Shown here piece after piece: positions 37,246 through 45,400 of a stretch of DNA of 64,000 nucleotides (positions within the stretch are counted from its first letter, which is position 1; each line of letters begins with the position of its first letter). The DNA is taken from the NCBI GenBank assembly GCA_038255255.1, contig JBBSLL010000005.1:62001-126000 (forward strand). The letters are read 5' to 3'. The notes under the pieces are model-generated. The model did no database searches, was not told where the DNA came from, and was given only the letters and a program-made list of their open reading frames with translations. The DNA comes from JBBQNY01 sp038255255. Its GTDB lineage: Bacteria; Pseudomonadota; Gammaproteobacteria; Xanthomonadales; Ahniellaceae. A program made the position numbers and the translations under genes.

Positions 37246-38906
37246 AATCGGCGCTGCGTGCATGGCGCATCGCGCGCGTGGTGCTGCGCTACCGCCTCGA
37301 CGCGCTCCTGGAAGACACGCCTGCCGAGCGCTGGCTGGCGCTTGCGCGGCCGTTCGTGCCACGTGCGTCGAAGGAAGTCGCTGCGCTGTCCCGTGGAGCG
37401 CGCCTCCGGCTCGCGTTGCAGGAACTTGGCCCGATCTTCGTCAAATTTGGACAGATCCTGTCGACGCGTCGCGATCTGGTACCCGCCGACATCGCCAACG
37501 AACTCGCGCAACTGCAGGACCGCGTGGCTCCGTTCCCCGGGGAACTGGCGCGTGCCCAGATCGAGAAGTCGCTGGGGCGGACCATCGAAGTCGCCTTTCT
37601 CGAATTCGAGACGGAACCGCTCGCGTCGGCATCGGTTGCCCAGGTGCATGCCGCGCGGTTGCCCGATGGACGCGAAGTGGTGGTCAAGGTCCTGCGTCCT
37701 GGCGTGGAGCGCCGGATCGACGACGACATCGCGCTGCTCAAGCGCGTAGCCGGGCTGGTCGACCGTGCGCACCCCGCAGCCGACAAGGTGCGGCCACGGG
37801 AGATCGTCGCGGAGATCGAATCAACGCTCGCCGCCGAGATGGACCTGCAGCGCGAGGGCGCGAACGCGTCCGTGCTGCGCCGGTTCTGGCTCGACTCGGA
37901 CGATCTCTACGTTCCGGAAGTCATCTGGAGCCATACGGGCGATCGCACACTGACTCTCGAGCGCGTGTGGGGCATTCCTTCCGACGACATCGCAGCACTG
38001 GACGCCGCAGGCATCGATCGCACGGCTCTCGCAGCAAAAGGCGTGCGTGTCTTCTACACGCAGGTGTTCCGCGACAATTTTTTCCACGCCGACGCGCACG
38101 CCGGCAACATCTGGGTGGACGTGGATCCCGCGCGACGCGCCGATCCGCGCTTCATCGCGCTCGATTTCGGCATCATGGGCCAGTTGTCGAGCGAGGATCA
38201 GTATTACCTGGCCGAGAACTTCATGGCCATCTTCAATCGCGACTATCGCCGCATCGCCGAGCTGCACGTGGAGGCCGGCTGGATGCCCTCGCACGTGCGC
38301 ATCGACGAACTGGAGGCAGCCGCCCGCGCGGTCAGCGAACCCTACCTCACGAGGCCACTGTCGGAGATCTCGCTCGCCGAGGTCCTGATCAAGCTGTTCC
38401 GCACGGCGCAGCGCTATGAGCTGACACTGCAGCCGCAATTGATCCTGCTGCAGAAGACCCTGCTCAACATCGAAGGCGTCGGACGACTGCTCGATCCCAG
38501 GCTCGACATCTGGGCGGTGGCGCGTCCGGTGCTGGAGACGATCCTCATCGAGCGCTACAGCCCGCAACGGCTGGCGACCGAATTCCGCAAGCGGCTTCCG
38601 GAGTTCATCACGCACGCGCCCGACATGCCCCGCCTGCTGCACACGTGGCTCACCCAGCAGGTGCAGGGCCAGCACACCATGCAGATGCGTTCGCGCGATA
38701 TCGACGCGCTGGTGCGCGCCGCGCGCGATGGGCAGCGCAAGACCGTTTATGCCATCGTGGGCGCGGCGTTGCTCATCGCGGCTGCCGTGCTCTTCGCGTT
38801 TCCCGTCGCCGGGCCGACGCTGTTCGGCCTGCCACTGCCGGCGTGGCTGGCGAGCGTCGGCGCACTCGCGGCATTCAGCGCGGCCTGGCCGCGTCACGAC
38901 CGGTAG
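37242..38906 (+). CDS. ubiB: Ubiquinone biosynthesis atypical kinase UbiB
   Basis: 554 aa. The ATG overlaps the ubiJ stop. Signatures of the ABC1/ADCK/UbiB family are present: IFVKFGQILSTRRDLVP (KxGQ), the Ala-rich loop ASASVAQVHAARL, VVVKVLRPG, FFHADAHAGNIWV and LDFGIMGQL. Two hydrophobic segments close the protein (VGAALLIAAAVLFAFPV and LPAWLASVGALAAFSAAW), anchoring it in the inner membrane. The family has ATPase activity needed for ubiquinone production, probably in extracting lipid precursors. Length is normal. Confidence 0.95.
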   Translation: MKSALRAWRIARVVLRYRLDALLEDTPAERWLALARPFVPRASKEVAALSRGARLRLALQELGPIFVKFGQILSTRRDLVPADIANELAQLQDRVAPFPGELARAQIEKSLGRTIEVAFLEFETEPLASASVAQVHAARLPDGREVVVKVLRPGVERRIDDDIALLKRVAGLVDRAHPAADKVRPREIVAEIESTLAAEMDLQREGANASVLRRFWLDSDDLYVPEVIWSHTGDRTLTLERVWGIPSDDIAALDAAGIDRTALAAKGVRVFYTQVFRDNFFHADAHAGNIWVDVDPARRADPRFIALDFGIMGQLSSEDQYYLAENFMAIFNRDYRRIAELHVEAGWMPSHVRIDELEAAARAVSEPYLTRPLSEISLAEVLIKLFRTAQRYELTLQPQLILLQKTLLNIEGVGRLLDPRLDIWAVARPVLETILIERYSPQRLATEFRKRLPEFITHAPDMPRLLHTWLTQQVQGQHTMQMRSRDIDALVRAARDGQRKTVYAIVGAALLIAAAVLFAFPVAGPTLFGLPLPAWLASVGALAAFSAAWPRHDR

Positions 38907-38921
38907 GCGCCTCGCAGTCCC

Positions 38922-39031
38922 GTAGAGCCGAGCTGCGCTCGGCTGTGCGGAGCGCAGCTCCGCACCTACAGGTCAGCTGTACGCGGCGCAGCTCCCCGTA
39001 GCCCGGCTGTGCGGAGTGCATGTCCGCCCCT
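38922..39031. repeat. Cluster of short palindromic repeats
   Basis: Three palindromes follow each other in the gap after ubiB: GAGCCGAG paired with CTCGGCT around TGCG (38922-38944); GTGCGGAGC with GCTCCGCAC (38945-38965); and a diverged copy near 38998-39031 with GTGCGGAG and TCCGC, each bounded by GTAG or CTAC. The first is repeated at 53738-53760 and, inverted and slightly changed, at 48331-48353. It looks like a dispersed REP-type repeat. Confidence 0.65.
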
Positions 39032-39042
39032 ACAATTCCCCG

Positions 39043-39471
39043 ATGCTCGAGATCACGCCCGACATCGCCATCGCCGACGACGAACTGGTGGAGCGCTTCG
39101 TGCGCGCATCCGGGCCTGGCGGACAGAACGTCAACAAGGTCTCGACGGCGGTAGAACTCAGGTTCGACGCTGCCGGTTCGCCGTCGCTGCCCGAACCGCT
39201 GCGCGCGCGACTGCTTGCGCGTCGCGACCGCCGTATCACCGATGACGGCGTCATCGTGATTTCGGCTTCGCGCTTCCGTTCGCAGGACCGGAACCGGGAA
39301 GATGCACGCATGCGCCTCGCCGCACTCATCGTCGCGGCGAACGAAGTCGCTAAGCCGCGGGTCGCCACCCGGCCCACGCGCGCCTCGCGGCAACGCCGGC
39401 TGGATGCCAAGAAGGTTCGCTCCACCGTCAAGCGCGGTCGCGGCAGCGCGCGTCGCGAGATCGATTCGTGA
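39043..39471 (+). CDS. arfB: Alternative ribosome-rescue factor ArfB
   Basis: 142 aa from the ATG at 39043; an upstream ATG at 39016 lies in the repeat region. It has the release-factor catalytic motif GGQ in ASGPGGQNVNKVSTAVEL, which hydrolyses peptidyl-tRNA, and no codon-recognition domain. The basic C-terminal tail (RQRRLDAKKVRSTVKRGRG) is the part that enters the empty mRNA channel of a stalled ribosome. Length is usual for the family. Its stop overlaps the next GTG start. Confidence 0.93.
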   Translation: MLEITPDIAIADDELVERFVRASGPGGQNVNKVSTAVELRFDAAGSPSLPEPLRARLLARRDRRITDDGVIVISASRFRSQDRNREDARMRLAALIVAANEVAKPRVATRPTRASRQRRLDAKKVRSTVKRGRGSARREIDS

Positions 39472-40064
39472 GCGGTGACTGGGTCGATGACGTCATGCCC
39501 CCGATCGCGCCGCGAACGCATGGACCCCTCGTGCGATGGCTCGGTCGCACGGTGCTCACGCTCGGCGGCTGGAAGCTGACCGGCCGCTTTCCCGATCTCG
39601 ACAAGATGGTGATCCTCGCGGCGCCCCATTCGTCGTGGTGGGATGGCATCTGGGGTATGGCTGCCAAGCTTGCGATGGGGCTCAAGGTCGAGGTCATGGC
39701 CAAGCAGGAGTTGTTCAACCCGTTGCTCGCACCGCTGTTGCGCGCACTCGGGGCGGTGCCGATCGATCGAACCAACGCACATGGCGTCGTGCCAGCGATG
39801 GCGGCCAGATTCAGTGCCGTCGAGAAGCTGTGGCTGGTCATCGCGCCGGAAGGCACGCGCCGCCGGGTGGAGAGATGGAAGAGCGGTTTCTGGCACATCG
39901 CGCGCGCGGCCGACGTGCCCGTCGTCTGCGTGTATTTCCACTATCCGGAGCGCCTGATCGGCATCGGACCTGCGTTGACGATGACAGACGACCTTGTCGC
40001 CGACATGGCGCGCGTGCGCGAGTTCTACAAACCGTGGATGGGCAAGACCCGTGGCACGGTCTAA
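39468..40064 (+). CDS. 1-acylglycerol-3-phosphate acyltransferase-like protein
   Basis: 198 aa, starting at GTG that overlaps the arfB stop. The HxxxxD catalytic motif is in LAAPHSSWWDG, the second motif in LGAVPIDRTNA and the substrate motif in IAPEGTRRR. This matches the PlsC-like superfamily; the acceptor may be lysophosphatidate or another alcohol. The protein is a little shorter than classical PlsC and lacks a strong N-terminal membrane helix, so the exact substrate is open. Confidence 0.83.
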   Translation: MSGDWVDDVMPPIAPRTHGPLVRWLGRTVLTLGGWKLTGRFPDLDKMVILAAPHSSWWDGIWGMAAKLAMGLKVEVMAKQELFNPLLAPLLRALGAVPIDRTNAHGVVPAMAARFSAVEKLWLVIAPEGTRRRVERWKSGFWHIARAADVPVVCVYFHYPERLIGIGPALTMTDDLVADMARVREFYKPWMGKTRGTV

Positions 40065-40109
40065 TCGCGACGTCCGGGGCAACGCCTCGGCCGCACTATC
40101 ATTGCGCGC

Positions 40110-40775
40110 ATGATCCATCTCCTGCAGCGCGTACTGGAGCCAGCGGCGCTGGAGCGGCTGCGCATCCTGGCGTCGACGCTCGAATTCACGAACGGCCGTC
40201 TCACGAACCCGGGCTCCACCGTGAAGAACAATGAGCAGGTCGCGCATACCGATCAGCGAGCCGCCGATGCGGGCCTGATCCTGCGCGATGCGTTGATTGC
40301 ACATCCCCCCCTGAGTGCATTGACCTGGCCGCGACAGATTGCGCGCCCCACCCTGGCGCGCTACCAGCCAGGCATGACTTACGGATGGCACGTGGACGCC
40401 GCGATGTTCCCCTCGCAGCCGCCTATGCGCTCCGATCTCTCGTGCACAATATTCCTCTCGGACCCATCGAGCTACGAGGGCGGCGAACTCGAGTTCGAGT
40501 TCGGTGGCGACGTGCGCGGGTACAAGCTCGCGGCCGGAGATGCGATTCTCTATCCCTCGACGACCGTGCACCGGGTCGCGCCGGTGACCCGTGGAGTGCG
40601 CCTGGTGGGCATCACGTGGTTGCAGAGCTTCATTGCCGATGCGCACCGGCGCGATCTGCTGAACCAGGTCGACGAGTTACGTAGCCTCTGCTTTGATCCG
40701 GCACAGCGCGATCGCGCTCAGGTGTTGCTCGAGTCGCTGCGCGCCAACCTCTTCCGGCTCTGGTCCGACACTTGA
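40110..40775 (+). CDS. PKHD-type Fe(II)/2-oxoglutarate hydroxylase
   Basis: 221 aa. The iron ligands are visible in YGWHVDAAM (HxD) and STTVHRVAPVTRGVRL (distal His and the 2-oxoglutarate-binding Arg). The jelly-roll core has LSCTIFLSDPSSYEGGELEF and AGDAILYPS. It resembles the PiuC/YbiX group, often found near iron-uptake receptors, though none is next to it here. It ends 19 bp before the convergent LysR gene. Substrate unknown. Confidence 0.9.
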   Translation: MIHLLQRVLEPAALERLRILASTLEFTNGRLTNPGSTVKNNEQVAHTDQRAADAGLILRDALIAHPPLSALTWPRQIARPTLARYQPGMTYGWHVDAAMFPSQPPMRSDLSCTIFLSDPSSYEGGELEFEFGGDVRGYKLAAGDAILYPSTTVHRVAPVTRGVRLVGITWLQSFIADAHRRDLLNQVDELRSLCFDPAQRDRAQVLLESLRANLFRLWSDT

Positions 40776-40794
40776 TCGGCCCCCTCGGCGGCGC

Positions 40795-41841
40795 TCAGCG
40801 ATCGGACGGGCCGGATTCGTCGTACTCGCGCGCACCGAACAGGCTGGGCCTGAGCAGGTCGAGGAACGCGCGGGCTTCGCCGCCGAGGAATTTTCCCTTG
40901 CGTACCACCGCGCCATAACTGCGCTGCGGGAAGTAGCGGTTGAGGTTGTGTCGCGCCACGCGATCTTCCGGAGTCAGGCAGATCGCCGTCACGATCGAGA
41001 TGCCGAGGCCCATCGCCACGTACTGCTTGATCAGTTCCCAGCCACCCACTTCCAGCGCGACCTGGTAAGGCACCCCGGCCTGCTGGAACACCAGATCGAT
41101 CATCCGGTACGTGGTCAAGCGCCGCGGCGGCAGGATGAGGCCGAAGGGGGTGATGTCTGCGAGCGCGATATCGGTCTTCGACGCGAGCGGATGGTCAAGC
41201 GGGGTAATCAGCACCGGATCGAACCGGTAGACGGGTTCGTAGGACAGGTCATTCGGCACATCGAGCATCGATCCGATGGCGAAGTCGACTGAATCGCTGC
41301 GCAGCATGCCGAGCCCGTCCTGGCCGGTGACGTTGTGCAGTGTCAGGCGCACATCCGGATGTCTTTCGCGGAATGCGCGCACCAGCGGCGGCAGCAGGTA
41401 CTGGATGGTCGAAGCGCCCGCGGCAATGTGGAGTTCTACGGGACCGAGCCCGCGCCTGCGCGCCGAGAAGTCCCCATCCAGACGGTCGAGGCCTTCGATC
41501 AGCGGCCGCGCCATCTCATGCAGCATTACGCCTTCGCGCGTGAGCTGGAGCCCGCGGCCCGAGCGCTCGAACAGCGCCACACCGAGTTCGCGTTCCAGCG
41601 CGGTGATCTGCAGGCTCAGCGTCGAGGGCGACAGGAACAGGCCTTCAGCCGCGCGGCCGAGATGTCCAAGGCGCGCCACGAGGCAGAAGGCGCGTAGCTG
41701 CTTGGTGCGGTTGCCCTTGTAATAGAAGCGCTGGGGCGTTTTCCCTGTGGCGACCGATGGCCTGGCCTTCTTGCTGCGTCGCGGCATCTCGGCCCCACGG
41801 CCGCTTCCACCAGCACTCGGCCCTTTAGCTTGCCCCGTCAT
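40795..41841 (-). CDS. LysR-type regulator, probably of the glyoxylate shunt
   Basis: 348 aa from the ATG at 41841; the open frame continues far upstream only as an antisense shadow of aceB. A basic extension of about 45 residues precedes the winged-helix domain (TKQLRAFCLVARLGHLGRAAEGLFLSPSTLSLQITALEREL). The effector domain is typical in size. It diverges from aceB over a 114-bp intergenic region with two palindromes, so it probably controls aceBA and itself. The effector is unknown. Confidence 0.9.
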   Translation of the reverse strand: MTGQAKGPSAGGSGRGAEMPRRSKKARPSVATGKTPQRFYYKGNRTKQLRAFCLVARLGHLGRAAEGLFLSPSTLSLQITALERELGVALFERSGRGLQLTREGVMLHEMARPLIEGLDRLDGDFSARRRGLGPVELHIAAGASTIQYLLPPLVRAFRERHPDVRLTLHNVTGQDGLGMLRSDSVDFAIGSMLDVPNDLSYEPVYRFDPVLITPLDHPLASKTDIALADITPFGLILPPRRLTTYRMIDLVFQQAGVPYQVALEVGGWELIKQYVAMGLGISIVTAICLTPEDRVARHNLNRYFPQRSYGAVVRKGKFLGGEARAFLDLLRPSLFGAREYDESGPSDR

Positions 41842-41855
41842 GGGCTTGCGAGTGT

Positions 41856-41901
41856 GTTTGACATAATCAAACAATACGCTTGACACGTTTGATTTGTCAA
41901 A
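41856..41901. promoter_or_regulatory. Probable LysR operators between lysR and aceB
   Basis: Two related inverted repeats: GTTTGA-CATAA-TCAAAC at 41856-41872 and TTTGA-TTTG-TCAAA at 41888-41901, with centres about 31 bp apart, that is about three helical turns. A TTGACA at 41880-41885 may be a -35 element for aceB. The region is far richer in AT than its surroundings. Binding by the adjacent LysR protein is inferred. Confidence 0.6.
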
Positions 41902-41955
41902 ATGATCCGACAGCGCGTAGGGTGCCTTTCCCATACGCAGACGTATAGAAGCCGC

Positions 41956-43668
41956 ATGGCCGCGATTTTTCAGGCACAGCACGTCGTTTCCGGCGATACC
42001 CAGGCTTTCACCGTTCGGCCGGGCGCGGATCCCGCGCCCGATGTGCTGGGTGTCGCGGCGCAACATTTCCTGACGGGACTGCACCGGGGCTTCGAAAGTG
42101 AGCGAGCCGTTCGCCTGGGGGTTCGACGCGAGCGGCAGGCACTTTTCGATTCCGGCGTGCTCCCAGACTGGCGCGCCGACACACGCGATATTCGTGACGG
42201 CGACTGGCGGGTCGCAGCGATCCCCGGCCCATTGTTGGACCGCCGCGTGGAAATCACCGGCCCCACCGACCCCAAAACGGTCATCAATGCCCTGAATTCG
42301 GGTGCATGCGTGTACATGGCTGACTTCGAGGATTCGACGGCGCCCACCTGGTCGAATCTCGTGCTCGGACAGCGCACGCTGCGCGACGCGGTCGCAGGCA
42401 CGCTCGAATACCGCGCGCCGCAGACCGGCAAGCAGTACACACTGCGCAAGACCGGCGAAAAGCCCGCGACCTTGATGGTGCGCCCTCGCGGCTGGCATCT
42501 CGACGAGGCACACGTCGCGGTGGATGGCGAGCCGATGTCCGCGTCGTTGTTCGACCTCGGGCTGTTCCTGTTCTTGAACGGACGCAGGCTTGCCGATGCC
42601 GGCAACGGCCCCTTCGTGTATTTGCCCAAGATCGAGTCGATGGAAGAGGCCGCGCTCTGGGAGTCGGTGCTCACGCACTGCGAAGAATGGTTGCAGCTGG
42701 AGCACGGCTCCATCAAGGCCACGGTGCTGATCGAAACGCTGCCTGCCGCGTTCGAAATGCACGAGATCCTGCACGCGCTGCGTGCGCGCGTGGTCGGTCT
42801 CAACTGCGGCCGGTGGGACTACATCTTTTCGTACCTGAAGACATTTCGTGCACATCCTTCGCGCGTGTTGCCCGATCGCTCGCAGGTGACCATGACGCAG
42901 CCGTTCCTGCGTGCGTATTCGGAACTGCTGATCCAGGCCTGCCACCGCCGCGGCGCCCACGCGATGGGCGGCATGGCCGCGCAGATCCCGATCGCATCCA
43001 GCGCCGGGGCGAACGAAGCGGCGCTCGCGCGCGTGAGGGCCGACAAGGAGCGCGAAGTCGCGGCCGGCCACGATGGCACCTGGGTCGCGCATCCGGGACT
43101 CATCGCGCTGGCGCGCGACATCTTCGACCGCGGCATGCCGGGCCCGCACCAGCAGCACGTCGCGCGTCTCGATGTCGATGTGACGCGAGACCAGCTGATT
43201 GAGCCATGTACCGGAAGCATCACGCGCGCGGGTTTCGAAGGCAATATCGAAGTCTGCGTGCGCTACCTCGCCGCATGGCTGGCGGGCATGGGCTGCGTGC
43301 CGATTCACCACCTCATGGAAGACGCAGCCACCGCGGAGATCGCGCGCGCGCAATTGTGGCAGTGGCTGCATCACGGCTCGCTGTCGCTGGACGACAGCAC
43401 GCCGATCGATTTCCCGATGTTCGATCTCTCGCTGAATGGCGTCGCACAAGCGCTCGCGTTGCACGTCGACCTTCCTGGCCGGGAACACCTGGCGGTCGCC
43501 GTACAGCGCCTCGACGATCTCACCCGCGCCGAACAACTCGCCGACTTCCTGACGCTGGCCGCGTATCCCTGCATCGTCACGGCTGACCGGACGCTTTCGA
43601 AAAATCCTCTCGAACAACTTCATCCCGTGCGTGGTGATCCGCCCGGCCAGCCCACGATTGGAATGTAG
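41956..43668 (+). CDS. aceB: Malate synthase A
   Basis: 570 aa from the ATG at 41956 (MAAIFQAQ); the ATG at 41902 lies directly beside the operator. Characteristic stretches are YMADFEDSTAPTW, MVRPRGWHLDEAH, IETLPAAFEMHEIL, VGLNCGRWDYIFS and HHLMEDAATAEIAR. It condenses glyoxylate with acetyl-CoA to malate in the cytoplasm. It is somewhat longer than the usual 530-545 residues owing to a C-terminal tail (after YPCIVTADRTL). aceA follows 66 bp downstream, giving an aceBA operon. Confidence 0.96.
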   Translation: MAAIFQAQHVVSGDTQAFTVRPGADPAPDVLGVAAQHFLTGLHRGFESERAVRLGVRRERQALFDSGVLPDWRADTRDIRDGDWRVAAIPGPLLDRRVEITGPTDPKTVINALNSGACVYMADFEDSTAPTWSNLVLGQRTLRDAVAGTLEYRAPQTGKQYTLRKTGEKPATLMVRPRGWHLDEAHVAVDGEPMSASLFDLGLFLFLNGRRLADAGNGPFVYLPKIESMEEAALWESVLTHCEEWLQLEHGSIKATVLIETLPAAFEMHEILHALRARVVGLNCGRWDYIFSYLKTFRAHPSRVLPDRSQVTMTQPFLRAYSELLIQACHRRGAHAMGGMAAQIPIASSAGANEAALARVRADKEREVAAGHDGTWVAHPGLIALARDIFDRGMPGPHQQHVARLDVDVTRDQLIEPCTGSITRAGFEGNIEVCVRYLAAWLAGMGCVPIHHLMEDAATAEIARAQLWQWLHHGSLSLDDSTPIDFPMFDLSLNGVAQALALHVDLPGREHLAVAVQRLDDLTRAEQLADFLTLAAYPCIVTADRTLSKNPLEQLHPVRGDPPGQPTIGM

Positions 43669-43734
43669 AACCACGAACTACGTGATCGCGAATCCACATC
43701 CACCGATTGAATCCACTACTTGCCGGAGCCAACC

Positions 43735-45060
43735 ATGAAGAATCCCCTGCCGACTGCCGATGCGCTGAACCTTGACTGGAGCAACAACGCGCGCTGGAAG
43801 GGCATCACGCGCCCCTATTCGGCAGAAGAAGTCGTGCGCCTGCGTGGCACCGTGCCGATCGAGCATTCGCTGGCCCGCCGTGGCGCCGAACGGCTGTGGC
43901 GTGACCTGCACAACGAGCCCTTCGTCAATGCGCTTGGCGCGATGACCGGCAACCAGGCCATGCAGCAGGTCAAGGCCGGCCTCAAGGCGATCTATCTGTC
44001 CGGCTGGCAGGTCGCGGCCGACGCCAACACGGCCGGCGAGATGTATCCCGACCAGTCGCTGTATCCGGTCGATTCGGTGCCGAACGTGGTCAAGAAAATC
44101 AACAACACGCTGCTGCGCGCCGACCAGATCCACCACGCCGAGGGCGACAACGATATCGACTGGCTGGTGCCGATCGTGGCGGATGCCGAAGCCGGGTTCG
44201 GCGGCGTGCTCAATGCGTACGAGCTGATGCGGCACATGATCGAGGCAGGCGCTGCCGCCGTGCACTTCGAGGACCAGCTCGCGAGCGCCAAGAAGTGCGG
44301 GCACATGGGCGGCAAGGTGCTGGTGACGACGCAGGAGGCGGTGCAGAAGCTGGTCGCCGCGCGCCTCGCTGCAGACGTGTCCGGCGTGCCGACGCTCATC
44401 GTTGCGCGCACCGACGCGATGGGCGCAGGCTTGCTCACCTCCGACATCGATGACAACGACAAGCCGCATTGCACCGGCGGGCGCACCGTCGAAGGCTTCT
44501 TCGAATGCAAGGCCGGCATCGATCAGGCCATTTCGCGCGGCCTTGCCTACGCGCCATTCGCGGACCTGGTGTGGTGCGAGACCGGTCATCCGGACCTCGC
44601 CGAGGCGAAACAGTTCGCCGAAGCCATCCACGCGAAGTTCCCGGGAAAGCTGCTGGCGTACAACTGCTCCCCATCCTTCAACTGGAAGAAGAATCTCGAC
44701 GAGGCGACCATCGCGAAATTCCAGAAGGAAATCGCCAGCTACGGCTACAAGTTCCAGTTCATCACGCTGGCCGGATTCCACGCGCTGAATTTCGCGATGT
44801 GGAAACTCGCGTCGGGCTACAGGGATCGGCAGATGGCCGCTTACGTCGAACTGCAGGAAGCGGAGTTCGCTGCCGAGAAGCAGGGCTACACCGGCGCCAA
44901 GCATCAGCGCGAAGTCGGCACGGGCTACTTCGACCAGCTCAACACGGTGATCGCGGGCGGCCTGTCGTCCCTCGCGGCGCTGGCAGGCTCGACCGAGGAG
45001 GAGCAGTTCCACGCTGCGCCGGCTCCGAGCCCGGAGCCACGCATCTCCGCCGTAGCCTGA
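43735..45060 (+). CDS. aceA: Isocitrate lyase
   Basis: 441 aa from the ATG at 43735. The catalytic KKCGH is in LASAKKCGHMGGKVL, with ADAEAGFGG and AYNCSPSFNWKK forming the substrate site. It splits isocitrate into glyoxylate and succinate, the first step of the shunt completed by aceB. It allows growth on acetate and fatty acids. Probably transcribed with aceB from the LysR-controlled promoter. Confidence 0.97.
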   Translation: MKNPLPTADALNLDWSNNARWKGITRPYSAEEVVRLRGTVPIEHSLARRGAERLWRDLHNEPFVNALGAMTGNQAMQQVKAGLKAIYLSGWQVAADANTAGEMYPDQSLYPVDSVPNVVKKINNTLLRADQIHHAEGDNDIDWLVPIVADAEAGFGGVLNAYELMRHMIEAGAAAVHFEDQLASAKKCGHMGGKVLVTTQEAVQKLVAARLAADVSGVPTLIVARTDAMGAGLLTSDIDDNDKPHCTGGRTVEGFFECKAGIDQAISRGLAYAPFADLVWCETGHPDLAEAKQFAEAIHAKFPGKLLAYNCSPSFNWKKNLDEATIAKFQKEIASYGYKFQFITLAGFHALNFAMWKLASGYRDRQMAAYVELQEAEFAAEKQGYTGAKHQREVGTGYFDQLNTVIAGGLSSLAALAGSTEEEQFHAAPAPSPEPRISAVA

Positions 45061-45169
45061 ATTTTACGAAGGACCAGTTCGCGCCTGACAGTGGCACTTC
45101 TCGTCGCGCTTTCGCGTATCTGTCTCATGCCAGCCTCCGCACAGGCTGGTAGGGGGGAGTCCCCGTGCG

Positions 45170-45196
45170 GCCCCGGCGGTCGCCCACCGCCGGGGC
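45170..45196 (+). terminator. Strong stem-loop after aceA
   Basis: GCCCCGGCGG and CCGCCGGGGC form a perfect 10-bp stem with a 7-base loop, about 110 bp after the aceA stop. No T run follows. The remaining 45061-45400 region between aceA and comM shows no credible gene. Confidence 0.5.
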
Positions 45197-45400
45197 TCGC
45201 ACTTCCGATCGGCCCATTCCGATCGGCCGCGGTCCCGATCGACGAGTAAAGCGGTAGCGCATGGCCTGCCTCATCGTTGATCACATCACCACGCGTGAGC
45301 GTTTGAAGGCGTGCCCCGATCCTGCCCGCCGCACTGCCTGGTCGACATCGGGAACATTCCCCATGGCCTGCAGCTGCCGTGCGAGTGGCACTGGCCCTCG

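Noticed and set aside
41842..43674. A long minus-strand open frame running through aceB into the LysR gene
   Set aside because: Only the part from 41841 downward has LysR similarity; the rest is the antisense of malate synthase.
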